Below are positions 1-6,886 of a DNA stretch of 11,898 nucleotides, in pieces. The DNA lies in the NCBI GenBank assembly GCA_018894655.1, contig JAHIPE010000059.1:1-11898 (forward strand). Direction: 5' to 3'. Numbering within the stretch: the stretch's first letter is position 1; each line of letters starts with the position of its first letter. The stretch is from Actinomycetota bacterium. GTDB lineage: Bacteria; Actinomycetota; Geothermincolia; Fen-727; Anoxymicrobiaceae. The notes beneath the pieces were generated by a model. It was given only the letters and a program-made list of their open reading frames with translations, did no database searches and was not told where the DNA came from. The translations under genes and the position numbers were made by a program.

Positions 1-84
1 CATGCCCTCGAGCTTGAGGTTTATCGATATGACTTTGGCAACGTCGCGCTCGTCCTCGACCACAAGAATCTTAGGCTTGTCCAT
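1..84 (-). CDS. Response regulator, receiver domain N-terminus (partial, runs off the left edge)
   Basis: Only the first 28 codons are present. They read as the beginning of a CheY-like receiver domain: a hydrophobic first beta strand (ILVV, residues 6-9) followed by the acidic cluster E10-D11-E12, which in this family helps bind the Mg2+ needed for phosphorylation. The next residues look like the first helix. The ATG at 84 is preceded by a good ribosome-binding site (AGGGAGTG, about 4 bases upstream). The phosphoacceptor Asp and any output domain lie outside the window, so the type (OmpR, NtrC, stand-alone) cannot be told. It has the same orientation as the hydrogenase genes but is separated from hypE by 444 bp of repeat-rich DNA, so it is probably a separate transcription unit. 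Confidence 0.8.
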   Translation of the reverse strand, partial: MDKPKILVVEDERDVAKVISINLKLEGM

Positions 85-186
85 TTTCACTCCCTATGCT
101 CCCGAGAGTAGTATCGGTATAGTGAGGAGGCTTTCTTTAACCAGAAGACCCTCCACTTGCGTCAATATATGAGCTTTGTCCCATGA

Positions 187-206
187 TTGATGGGGACCCC
201 CATCAA
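187..206. repeat. Short perfect palindrome
   Basis: TTGATGGGG (187-195) is followed, after 2 bases, by its exact reverse complement (198-206). It lies 18 bp before the first of the two larger hairpin repeats. It may be a protein-binding site or a fragment of the same repeat cluster. No function can be assigned. Confidence 0.5.
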
Positions 207-223
207 GCTCTGGGGGGGAAGGT

Positions 224-273
224 GCCCCCCTTATTCTTCCCTCCTCTCTTTTAGGAAGGTTAGGATGGGGGGC
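224..273. repeat. Imperfect hairpin repeat, diverged copy of the 292-336 element
   Basis: The outer arms GCCCCCC (224-230) and GGGGGGC (267-273) are perfect complements. An inner stem CTTCC/GGAAG (236-240 with 254-258) adds to it, with mismatches between. Read on the minus strand, the element starts with C-runs and a TAACCTTCC-like core that resembles the arm of the perfect hairpin 18 bp to the right, so the two look like members of one dispersed family at different stages of decay. Confidence 0.55.
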
Positions 274-291
274 TCCGAACACCAAGCCAAC

Positions 292-336
292 CCCCACCTC
301 AATCCTCCCCCTGCGAGGGGGAGGATTGAGGTGGGG
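292..336. repeat. Perfect 21-bp hairpin repeat (REP/MITE-like)
   Basis: Bases 292-312 are the exact reverse complement of 316-336, leaving a 3-base GCG loop. The arm has the pattern C4-ACCTCAATC-CTC5-T. A long perfect stem of this composition outside genes is typical of dispersed palindromic repeats in bacterial genomes. There is no T-run on either side, so it is not a standard intrinsic terminator, although a stem this stable could slow polymerase or protect the 3' end of the hyp transcript. Confidence 0.8.
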
Positions 337-446
337 CTGAGTAAGAAGAGAGACGGGCTTGATACATATTGTGTCTGGTGGAGCTAAATGGATACTCCCC
401 TTGGTCAAAAACGGGAGGTCCACTTGATGGGGTTGATCATGCATCG

Positions 447-463
447 GTGGTACCTGTCACCAC
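447..463. repeat. Short inverted repeat, possible remnant of a mobile-element end
   Basis: GTGGT (447-451) and ACCAC (459-463) flank a 7-base ACCTGTC spacer. Motifs of the form GGTxCCTGTCACC often occur near REP-associated or IS-related sequences in environmental genomes, as far as I recall. No transposase is present in the window, so this is at most a remnant. Confidence 0.3.
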
Positions 464-477
464 TGCGTCATTTTGCA

Positions 478-489
478 CACCCCGGGGTG
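478..489. repeat. 12-bp perfect palindrome CACCCCGGGGTG
   Basis: A perfect 12-bp palindrome without a spacer lies about 40 bp past the hypE stop codon. It could be a binding site, or a weak stem (CACC/GGTG with a CCGG loop) in the transcript. It is followed on the minus strand by TGCAAAATG, not by a T-run, so I do not call a terminator. Confidence 0.4.
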
Positions 490-528
490 AGTCGGCGAAA
501 CACAATTTTTGCTGGGGGGAAGTTTGGG

Positions 529-1542
529 CTAACAGATTCTCGGGAGTTGTTCACCCGAGGGCGCCCTGACCAGACGCCGCGAGCCGAGAGGCGTAATCAG
601 GCTGACCTCACCTTTTCTTCCCTCCGTAACACGCCCTATCACTTTTGCGCCTCCACCGAATGGATTCGCTTTTATCGCCTCAAGGACCACCCCCGCGTCT
701 CGTTCCGGCACGGCGGCAAGGAGCTTTCCTTCGTTGGCGATGTACAAGGGGTCAAGCCCCAGCATCTCGCAGGCAGCCAGCACCTGCTCCCTGATCGGAA
801 TGCTCCCCTCCTCAATCTCGAAAGCGCATGACGAGGCTCTTGCCATTTCCTTGAGCGCTGCGGCAAGTCCACCTCTTGTGGGGTCCCTGAGTGAGTGGAC
901 CTCACCCGCCTCCTGCATCGCTCGGACCAGTCCGGAAAGCGGCGCGCAGTCGGATATCAGGTCGGAGTTGGTGAAAAGCCCCTCTCGCTCGTTTAGGACC
1001 GCCATCCCGTGGTCACCTATAAAGCCATTCACTATCAGGACATCACCCCCGGTTGAGCCCGCGATCGAAACCTCCCGGCCCGGTTGCAACTGGCCTATCC
1101 CCGACGTGTTGATATAGATGCCATCCGCCATTCCGCGCTCGACAACCTTCGTGTCTCCCGCGACAACGCGGACACCTGCTTCTTTAGCCCAGAAGCTGAC
1201 CGAAGAGAGTATGCGCTCGAGCACATCAAGGGGCAGCCCCTCTTCCAGGATGAGTCCGATGGTAATGTACAGGGGGTCCGCGCCGCGCATAGCCAGGTCA
1301 TTTACCGTCCCGCACACAGCAAGCTTGCCTATGTCGCCGCCGGGGAAGAATGGAGGCTTCACCACGTACGAATCCGTGGTCAACGCGACCCGCCCGACAT
1401 CAACGGAAAGCGCGGCCGCGTCCTCCTGGTCAAGCAATGTGGCCTCATCGAGTAGCGGGAACACCGTCTGCCGGAGGAGTTCCTGCATGCGTGTCCCCCC
1501 CCCTCCGTGCGCCATGGTTATGAACTTGCCAGACAACCTCAA
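529..1542 (-). CDS. hypE: Hydrogenase maturation protein HypE (carbamoyl dehydratase)
   Basis: HypE accepts a carbamoyl group from HypF on its C-terminal cysteine and uses ATP to dehydrate it to a thiocyanate, the source of the cyanide ligands of the [NiFe] centre. The 337-aa protein has the AIR-synthase fold signatures: AHGGGG near the N-terminus (residues 11-16), TTDSYVVKPPFFPGGD (55-70), then VCGTVNDLAM, and a DPTRGGL segment. It ends in PRIC, with the essential modified Cys as the last residue (337), so the gene is intact. The TTG start at 1542 overlaps the hypD stop by 4 bases (TTGA), which suggests translational coupling. An in-frame ATG at 1515 is the alternative and would leave only one residue before HGGGG. 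The upstream GAGGTGG lies very close to the TTG, so the start is not certain. Confidence 0.96.
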   Translation of the reverse strand: MRLSGKFITMAHGGGGTRMQELLRQTVFPLLDEATLLDQEDAAALSVDVGRVALTTDSYVVKPPFFPGGDIGKLAVCGTVNDLAMRGADPLYITIGLILEEGLPLDVLERILSSVSFWAKEAGVRVVAGDTKVVERGMADGIYINTSGIGQLQPGREVSIAGSTGGDVLIVNGFIGDHGMAVLNEREGLFTNSDLISDCAPLSGLVRAMQEAGEVHSLRDPTRGGLAAALKEMARASSCAFEIEEGSIPIREQVLAACEMLGLDPLYIANEGKLLAAVPERDAGVVLEAIKANPFGGGAKVIGRVTEGRKGEVSLITPLGSRRLVRAPSGEQLPRIC

Positions 1543-2624
1543 TCCACCTCGTCGTAGCTATACAGAAAGTATGAAGCGCACGTTCCCTCCGTGGAAACCA
1601 TGCAGGGCCCGACCGGGTTGTCGGGAGTGCAAGCACCTCCGAACAACCCGCACAGGGAAGGCTTGATTTTCCCGCAGAGAACCTCACCGCATCGGCAGCC
1701 CTTATCGCCCGTAGCCGGCGGGATCTCAACAGGCCAGGCTCCCGCGTCGTACTCACGATACTCTTCCTTCAGCCCAAGACCGCTCGCGGGTAGCCGGAAA
1801 AGGCCCCTCCACTCGGCATCGACCGGCTCGAATACTTCATACATCACTGATAGCGCCTTCTGGTTCCCTTCAGGCCTGACAACTCTCGAGTACTCAATAG
1901 CGACAGACGGCCTTGCGGTGAGCGCCTGCATCAATCGGAAGACCGACTGCAGGATGTCGGTCGCCTCAAAACCTGCAACGACGCAAGGGATTCCGAACTC
2001 CGAGGGCAGGAATGAGTAGGCCCGGCTCCCTATCACGGCGCTGACGTGCCCTGGAAGGATGAAGCCGTCAACGCTGAAATCCTCCGTGGCGGCAAGCGCT
2101 CGCAAGGCTGGAGGGACCAGCTTGTGGAAGGAGAGCACAAAGAAGTTACGCAGTTCTCGCTTCCTTGCCTCGAGTATGGTTGCCGCAACAACTGGAGCGG
2201 TGGTCTCAAACCCTATCCCCAGGAAAACCACTTCGCTATCGCTTTCGCTCCTGGCAAGATCGAGCGCCTCGAGTGGTGAATAGACGACCTTCACCGTGGC
2301 ACCCTCCGCGGAGGCGTCGCTGAGGGAACCGTGGGATCCCGGGACTTTCACCATGTCTCCGAAAGTGGCAAGTATAACCCCCGGCATATGAGCAACGGCG
2401 ACAGCGGTGTCTATATCCATGTCAGAGGTTACGCAAACCGGGCAACCGGGTCCCGAGATCAGTTCTACTTGCGGGGATAACATCGGGCCGAGCCCCGCTT
2501 TCGAGATCGCCATGGTGTGCGTGCCGCACACCTCCATGAAAGTCGCACCGGTTCCAAGCTCCCTGATTTTCCTTACCAGGCTCCTCGCCGTCCCCGGCAA
2601 GCGGAACTCGTCAACGTATTTCAT
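1539..2624 (-). CDS. hypD: Hydrogenase maturation protein HypD (Fe-S scaffold for Fe(CN)2CO)
   Basis: HypD, together with HypC, forms the cytoplasmic scaffold on which the Fe(CN)2CO group is assembled. Its [4Fe-4S] cluster and redox-active thiols are thought to support cyanide transfer from HypE. The 361-aa product has the expected motifs: MEVCGTHT (Cys33, His36), SGPGCPVCVT (Cys61, Cys64), GFETTAP, and the C-terminal cysteine-rich region (Cys310, 312, 317, 325, 332, 341 and 349) that supplies the cluster ligands. Length is normal for the family and no motif is missing. The ATG at 2624 lies inside the end of hypC (14-bp overlap), and its stop overlaps the hypE start, so hypC, hypD and hypE are read as a coupled unit. 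Confidence 0.97.
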   Translation of the reverse strand: MKYVDEFRLPGTARSLVRKIRELGTGATFMEVCGTHTMAISKAGLGPMLSPQVELISGPGCPVCVTSDMDIDTAVAVAHMPGVILATFGDMVKVPGSHGSLSDASAEGATVKVVYSPLEALDLARSESDSEVVFLGIGFETTAPVVAATILEARKRELRNFFVLSFHKLVPPALRALAATEDFSVDGFILPGHVSAVIGSRAYSFLPSEFGIPCVVAGFEATDILQSVFRLMQALTARPSVAIEYSRVVRPEGNQKALSVMYEVFEPVDAEWRGLFRLPASGLGLKEEYREYDAGAWPVEIPPATGDKGCRCGEVLCGKIKPSLCGLFGGACTPDNPVGPCMVSTEGTCASYFLYSYDEVD

Positions 2625-2841
2625 CCAGGCACGCCAACTCCTCGAAAAGCTCCATCGTCTTTCTCGCTTCTTCTTCGTCGATTATTTCAATTGCGAAGCC
2701 GGCATGGACTAAAACGAAGTCGCCCGTCTGGACCCCCTCCACCAGCGAAAGGTTGATCTTCTTTCTCAACCCGCCGACATCAATAAAGGCTACATCGTTC
2801 TGGAGTATCTCGACCACTTCCGCCGGAACCGCAAGGCACAT
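2611..2841 (-). CDS. hypC: Hydrogenase assembly chaperone HypC/HybG family
   Basis: This 76-aa chaperone binds iron with HypD and then delivers the Fe(CN)2CO unit to the large-subunit precursor. It begins MCLAVPAEV; Cys2 is the essential conserved residue once Met1 is removed. The conserved VHAGFAIEIIDEEEA segment (His46) is also present. Length is typical for the family. The ATG at 2841 has a clear ribosome-binding site (AAGGA about 5 bases upstream) in the 32-bp gap after hypF. With only one HypC-type gene here, it is presumably the dedicated chaperone for the hydrogenase in this operon. The gene overlaps hypD by 14 bp. Confidence 0.97.
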   Translation of the reverse strand: MCLAVPAEVVEILQNDVAFIDVGGLRKKINLSLVEGVQTGDFVLVHAGFAIEIIDEEEARKTMELFEELACLDEIR

Positions 2842-2873
2842 GGTTTCCTTCCCCTGTCTTTCGCCTCCCTGTT

Positions 2874-5141
2874 CTAAGACACGTAAATATTAGCGGCGAT
2901 CACCGCCTGTCCCAGCGAAATACCGCCATCGTTACACGGCACCCTATGGTGCACCAGAGGCTCAAGCCCGCTGGTGCGCAGGCCCTGCACCACCTTGGAT
3001 ATCAGCAACTTGTTCTGGAAAACGCCCCCGCTCAAGGCGACCCGGCCGATGCCGGTCTCTCTATTCAGCTCCACGCAGGTCTCGACTACCGTCAGTGCCA
3101 TGGTCCGGGGGCATTTACCTGCTCTCTTCCGGGGGTCGGTTCCTGTCTCCAGGTCCGCCATTATCTCCCGGAACAGTGGTCGCGTGTCAATAATCCACGG
3201 CTCACTTGACTTGTCGAGTATGAACTCATAGTGCTCCCGCGTCCCGAGTGCGACCGCTTCCAGTTCGCACGCCGCCTGCCCATCGTATTCTGCGATACTC
3301 CTGATACCGGCCATGAAAGCCGTAACGTCGAACAACCTGCCGGCGCTGGATGTAAGCGGCGAGTTTAGCCCCTTCTCGAGCTGCAAGATGAGCACCGCGC
3401 CTTCCTCGTCACTCACGTTCTGCAACCCCCTCAAGCGCGCAAGGGCGGCTTCAGGTTTATCGCACGTCTCGCTGAGGACTCCCATCGCCATGCGATGCAG
3501 TTGGTAGATACAGGCATCTGAACCTGGCATTGGGTAAGGATAGAGGTGGGCGAGCCTCCGGTAGCCCTTCTCATCGCAAAGCATGAACTCGCTGCCCCAG
3601 ATGGTCCCGTCCTCGCCGTAACCGGTGCCGTCCCAGGCTACGCCGATAACCTCACCCTCTATCCGGTTATCCGCCATGCAGCTCACGATGTGCGCGTGGT
3701 GGTGCTGTACGCCCACCGCCGGAAGGGGGATATCGGAAGCCATGTGCGTCGTAAGATAATCCGGGTGAAGGTCGTGCGATACAACCTGTGGACTGAGCGA
3801 GAAGAGCCTCTTCATCGAGGCGAGCGCCTCGTTGAAATGGTCCAGCTCCTCGAGCGTTTCCATGTCACCTATGTGCTGGCTAACGAACGCCTGATCCCCC
3901 CGGAGCAGGCAAAAGGTGTTCTTCAGCTCTGCCCCAAGCGCAATGACTTCAACCCTGGAAGCAGGTTTCAGGCGAATCGGGTAGGGCGCGTAACCCCTTG
4001 ACCTCCGTATTGGATATTCTTTTCCCTCGAGCACTCGCGTAACGGAATCATCGTACCTGACCAGGATGTCCCTGTCGTGCAGCAGAAAGCCGTCGGCGAT
4101 GCCCGATAGCTCTCTCAGCGCTTTCCGATTATCGGTGATGATGGGCTCGCTGGAGACGTTTCCGCTTGTCATGATCAGGGGGAAACCCACCTCCGCCATC
4201 AGGAGATGGTGAATGGGGGTGTAGGGCAGGAACAAGCCCTGATGCGCCAGCCTGCCCGCCACTCGCCTTGATATCGGCGAGTTCTCCTTTTCCAGAAGGA
4301 GAACGATCGGACTCTTCGTCGAGGCAAGCAGCGCCTCCTCATCAACACCTGACTCGCAGTATTCTTTTGCCTGTTCAATACTTCCCACCATAACGGCCAG
4401 GGGCTTCGCGTATCGCCTTTTCCTCGCGCGGAGTTCTCCGACGGCCAGGTCGGAGGTGGCATCGCAAGCCAGGTGAAACCCACCCAGCCCCTTGATGGCA
4501 ACGATCTTTCCATCCCCCAGGAGCCTCGCAGCTTCCAGGATGGCATTCCCTTCCAGCCTCTTTCCCTCCCTGTCGGCAAGCCAGAGGTTGGGTCCGCACG
4601 CCGGACACGCGTTCGGCTGGGCATGATACCTCCTGTTCAGAGGGTCGTGGTACTCCCGCTCGCAGTCGGGACACATGGTGAACCCTGCCATCGAGGTCAG
4701 CGGGCGGTCGTAAGGGGTATCGCTGATTATGGTGAAACGGGGACCACAGTTTGTGCAGTTGATAAAAGGATACCGGAAACGGCGGTCGCTCTCGTCAAAC
4801 AGTTCCCGGACACAGTCCTTGCAGGTCGCAAGATCCGGTGACACCAGGACCGACTTCTCCCCGTCACCGCCACTCGGCACTATCTCAAAGGAATCGGCCT
4901 TGAAAGGTTCGGTTTCCCTGACCCGTAGTTCTTCGATTACCGCTTGCGGGGGCGCTTCATCCCTGAGCGCGTCAAGGAAAAGTCTTACCTGGCCGTTGTC
5001 ACCGTGCACCCGGATGTCAACCCCCGCGGTCGTGTTTGAAACGGTGCCTTTTACTCCCCGTTCTTGCGCAACCCGATAGACAAATGGGCGGAAGCCAACG
5101 CCCTGGACTATCCCTTTAACGTTGATTCTCAAGTAAGTCAT
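2874..5141 (-). CDS. hypF: Carbamoyltransferase HypF
   Basis: HypF converts carbamoyl phosphate and ATP to carbamoyl-adenylate and transfers the carbamoyl group to the C-terminal Cys of HypE, the first step of cyanide ligand synthesis. The 755-aa product has all domains in order: acylphosphatase (about 1-90, with VQGVGFRPFVYR at 12-23), two CxxC...CxxC zinc fingers (Cys107/110/129/132 and Cys157/160/179/182), a YrdC-like domain (about 195-385, with KGLGGFHLACDA and SGNVSSEPI), and a Kae1/TobZ-like domain (about 395-755) with the metal-binding VQHHHAHIVSC (478-488), DGTGYGEDGTIWGSE and SGGVFQNKLL. Length is normal. Within PMPGSDACIYQLHRMAMG (537-554), the stretch that I recall as PGGDxAxxEPWRMA in many homologues is diverged. 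The start overlaps the protease stop (ATGA). Confidence 0.97.
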   Translation of the reverse strand: MTYLRINVKGIVQGVGFRPFVYRVAQERGVKGTVSNTTAGVDIRVHGDNGQVRLFLDALRDEAPPQAVIEELRVRETEPFKADSFEIVPSGGDGEKSVLVSPDLATCKDCVRELFDESDRRFRYPFINCTNCGPRFTIISDTPYDRPLTSMAGFTMCPDCEREYHDPLNRRYHAQPNACPACGPNLWLADREGKRLEGNAILEAARLLGDGKIVAIKGLGGFHLACDATSDLAVGELRARKRRYAKPLAVMVGSIEQAKEYCESGVDEEALLASTKSPIVLLLEKENSPISRRVAGRLAHQGLFLPYTPIHHLLMAEVGFPLIMTSGNVSSEPIITDNRKALRELSGIADGFLLHDRDILVRYDDSVTRVLEGKEYPIRRSRGYAPYPIRLKPASRVEVIALGAELKNTFCLLRGDQAFVSQHIGDMETLEELDHFNEALASMKRLFSLSPQVVSHDLHPDYLTTHMASDIPLPAVGVQHHHAHIVSCMADNRIEGEVIGVAWDGTGYGEDGTIWGSEFMLCDEKGYRRLAHLYPYPMPGSDACIYQLHRMAMGVLSETCDKPEAALARLRGLQNVSDEEGAVLILQLEKGLNSPLTSSAGRLFDVTAFMAGIRSIAEYDGQAACELEAVALGTREHYEFILDKSSEPWIIDTRPLFREIMADLETGTDPRKRAGKCPRTMALTVVETCVELNRETGIGRVALSGGVFQNKLLISKVVQGLRTSGLEPLVHHRVPCNDGGISLGQAVIAANIYVS

Positions 5142-5602
5142 GGCTTCCCTGAATCTATTACCTCATCGAGAACAAGCTGGCATATACGAGGGATCGATTC
5201 CGCGAGTTGATCCGAGAGCCGCTCTCCCAACTCCACGTCGCCAACCTGTACCGCGATGAGTATTACGGTCCCGGGACATTGGTCAAGTAGTTTCGCCGCG
5301 GCGACCAGCTCGTATATGCCGAAATCGTGGAGGGATAGCGGCACCCCCGTTCTTCGCTGTGGCACGTCGGCCAGCGAAAACCGGAATATCTCTCCCGCCG
5401 GCTCCCCGGCATCGATACCGTCAATGAATACCACCTTGCGGCGGTTCTCCAGCACCGTAAGGAGATCAACACTGTAGATGCTTCCCTCGACCAACTCAAC
5501 GCCGCCCGGCAGCTTTCCTTGGAGATGCCTGATGACGTGAACGCCGATCCCGTCATCTCGCATCAATGGGTTGCCTATCCCTATTACGACACATCCGGAC
5601 AT
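5138..5602 (-). CDS. Hydrogenase maturation protease (HyaD/HybD/HoxM family)
   Basis: This is the endopeptidase that removes the short C-terminal peptide of the large subunit after nickel insertion, which closes the active site. The 154-aa protein starts with the family signature GIGNPLMRDDGIG (residues 8-20). The probable nickel-sensing ligands are visible as the acidic pair D16-D17, an Asp in VFIDGIDAG (D61 or D64) and His92 in LSLHDFG, matching E16, D62 and H93 of E. coli HybD. The ATG at 5602 has an AGGA site about 8 bases upstream. The substrate is presumably the large subunit encoded at 8728-10281, which keeps its cleavable tail. It is the first gene after a 126-bp gap and hairpin and overlaps hypF by 4 bp. 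I leave the symbol blank because the family is named after its cognate hydrogenase. Confidence 0.93.
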   Translation of the reverse strand: MSGCVVIGIGNPLMRDDGIGVHVIRHLQGKLPGGVELVEGSIYSVDLLTVLENRRKVVFIDGIDAGEPAGEIFRFSLADVPQRRTGVPLSLHDFGIYELVAAAKLLDQCPGTVILIAVQVGDVELGERLSDQLAESIPRICQLVLDEVIDSGKP

Positions 5603-5663
5603 AACCTGTTCCTAACGTCACGCTCGGTACTCACACTTGTACAGTCTAGCACGCGACAGCGTT

Positions 5664-5689
5664 GCGCCTCCGGCTTTCGCCGGAGGCGC
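5664..5689 (-). promoter_or_regulatory. Perfect 11-bp hairpin with GAAA tetraloop in the rnfD-protease gap
   Basis: Bases 5664-5674 and 5679-5689 are exact reverse complements around a 4-base loop. In the minus-strand transcript the loop is GAAA, a stable GNRA tetraloop closed by a C-G pair. No U-run follows, so this is not a classical intrinsic terminator. It sits at the boundary between the structural and the maturation genes, the only gap longer than 32 bp in the gene run. It could protect the 3' end of a processed structural-gene mRNA or partly reduce read-through. I saw no clear promoter between it and the protease start. Confidence 0.65.
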
Positions 5690-5728
5690 GGCTTCGTCCT
5701 TAGTCTTACACTGAGGGGGCTATGCGCG

Positions 5729-6871
5729 TCAGGTCTCCCCCTCGGCGGCCTTGCGCTTCGGGAAGACCGGTAGCCTGTTGAACCACGGCTTCTTGACCTC
5801 GCCGAACTTGGGCTTGGCGATGTAGCGGTCGATTAGCAACGTCAGAACGTTCCATTGCAAGATGGCGATCGCCACTCCCTCCGGGAGAGGGCCAAGCAGC
5901 CTGATGAGCGCGATGAACACGCCTATCCCGACGGCGTAAATCCATTTCCCGCGTCTTGTCATCGGGCTGGTTACCCAGTCGGTCGCCATGAAGAACGCTC
6001 CCAGGAACAATCCCCCTCCAAACAGCTGATATATGGGGTGGTTCCAGGTAATGAGCATAATCGCAAAGAACGCGCCGATGATTCCCGCCGGTATCCTCCA
6101 GTCTATGGTCCTTCTATAGACCAGGTAGGCCGCGCCGATGAGCAACGCCAGGATGCATACCTCGCCGATGCACCCGGACTTGAACCCCAGGAAAGTGGAC
6201 CAGAAGCTCGGCCTCCCCGCGTCGGTAACCCAGGTCGCGCCAACCGGGGTCGGCCCAGCTACAGTATCAACCAGCAGCCTGCCCGATTTCAGGAGGGAGA
6301 GCGGGGTGGCACTGGTCACTGTGTTTACGGTATTTCCCACCAGGCTCTTGTAGACGACCCTACCGGCGACGGCGTTGTCTATGCTGGTCGCGACGGGGGT
6401 GAAAAAACCGACGGATTTCCAGTAAAACGGTTCGACGAACTTGGTGGTATAGAGGGCAAGAGGCGAGATCATCAGCGCCACCCTCGCTAGAAGCGCCGGG
6501 TTGAACACGTTCTTGCCCAGGCCCCCGAAGAGCTCTTTGGCAACCCCGACAGCCAGGAACGCGCCGATGGCTACGACCCACAGCGGTGTAGTCGGGGGAA
6601 GCAGGAAAGCGAAGATCAGACCTGTGACCATAGCGCTTAAGTCGCTGAGCGTGACCTTCCTTCGCAGTATCTTGCGCATCACCACCTCGGACAGGCCGGC
6701 GGTTATCATGCTCACGGCAATTATATATACGACATTCATGCCGTAGACGACTATAGCTACGACGACCGCGGGCGCGAGCGCAAGAAGCACGTCCCTCATC
6801 GCACGTTCAATGGTTTGACCCTTCTCGTGCAGGTGGGGGGCGACTGTAGTCAGTAGTTTATTGTTCGCCAC
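5729..6871 (-). CDS. RnfD/NqrB-family membrane flavoprotein
   Basis: The 380-aa product is a multi-pass membrane protein of the NqrB/RnfD family, which in Rnf and Na+-NQR complexes carries a covalently bound FMN and takes part in ion-coupled electron transfer. Visible family segments are the hydrophobic helices from about residue 27 onward, GLGKNVFNPALLARVAL (117-133), TSATPLSLLKSGR (186-198) and ATDWVTSPMTRRGKWIYAVGIGV (296-318). Thr189 in the SAT motif is the expected FMN attachment site, which would need an ApbE-type flavin transferase encoded elsewhere. The usual Asp six residues before it is Asn183. The charged C-terminal tail (about 350-380) is longer than in many RnfD proteins. The GTG start at 6871 is supported by AGGAGG at 9-base spacing, 15 bp after the rnfC-like stop. 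The other integral Rnf subunits (A, E, G) are absent. Confidence 0.9.
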   Translation of the reverse strand: MANNKLLTTVAPHLHEKGQTIERAMRDVLLALAPAVVVAIVVYGMNVVYIIAVSMITAGLSEVVMRKILRRKVTLSDLSAMVTGLIFAFLLPPTTPLWVVAIGAFLAVGVAKELFGGLGKNVFNPALLARVALMISPLALYTTKFVEPFYWKSVGFFTPVATSIDNAVAGRVVYKSLVGNTVNTVTSATPLSLLKSGRLLVDTVAGPTPVGATWVTDAGRPSFWSTFLGFKSGCIGEVCILALLIGAAYLVYRRTIDWRIPAGIIGAFFAIMLITWNHPIYQLFGGGLFLGAFFMATDWVTSPMTRRGKWIYAVGIGVFIALIRLLGPLPEGVAIAILQWNVLTLLIDRYIAKPKFGEVKKPWFNRLPVFPKRKAAEGET

Positions 6872-6886
6872 GTATCATCGCCTCCT

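Larger units (their letters stand above)
85..528. other. Gene-free intergenic region with palindromic repeats
   Basis: This 444-bp stretch between hypE and the response regulator holds no convincing gene. Open frames here read through palindromes and give proline- and arginine-rich peptides typical of translated repeats. It contains a short palindrome (187-206), two related hairpin repeats (224-273 and 292-336) and two short palindromes close to the hypE end (447-463 and 478-489), listed separately. A TTGACG hexamer on the minus strand (160-165) could be a -35 box for the response regulator, but no good -10 follows at normal spacing. No U-tract terminator was found after hypE. Confidence 0.75.

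Noticed and set aside
292..336. Intrinsic terminator after hypE
   Set aside because: The stem is perfect but no T-run follows on the minus strand, and it lies about 190 bases past the hypE stop, so it fits a dispersed repeat better.
94..444. Open frame of 116 codons on the minus strand in the intergenic region
   Set aside because: It reads through both hairpin repeats, giving two similar Pro/Arg-rich stretches typical of translated palindromes, has no ribosome-binding site and matches no family I recognise.
388..831. Open frame of 147 codons on the plus strand
   Set aside because: Its second half lies antisense to the well-supported hypE coding sequence and it has no recognisable motif.
5855..6490. 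Plus-strand open frame (211 codons) opposite the RnfD-like gene
   Set aside because: It is antisense to a clear membrane-protein gene, with low-complexity charged composition and no domain.
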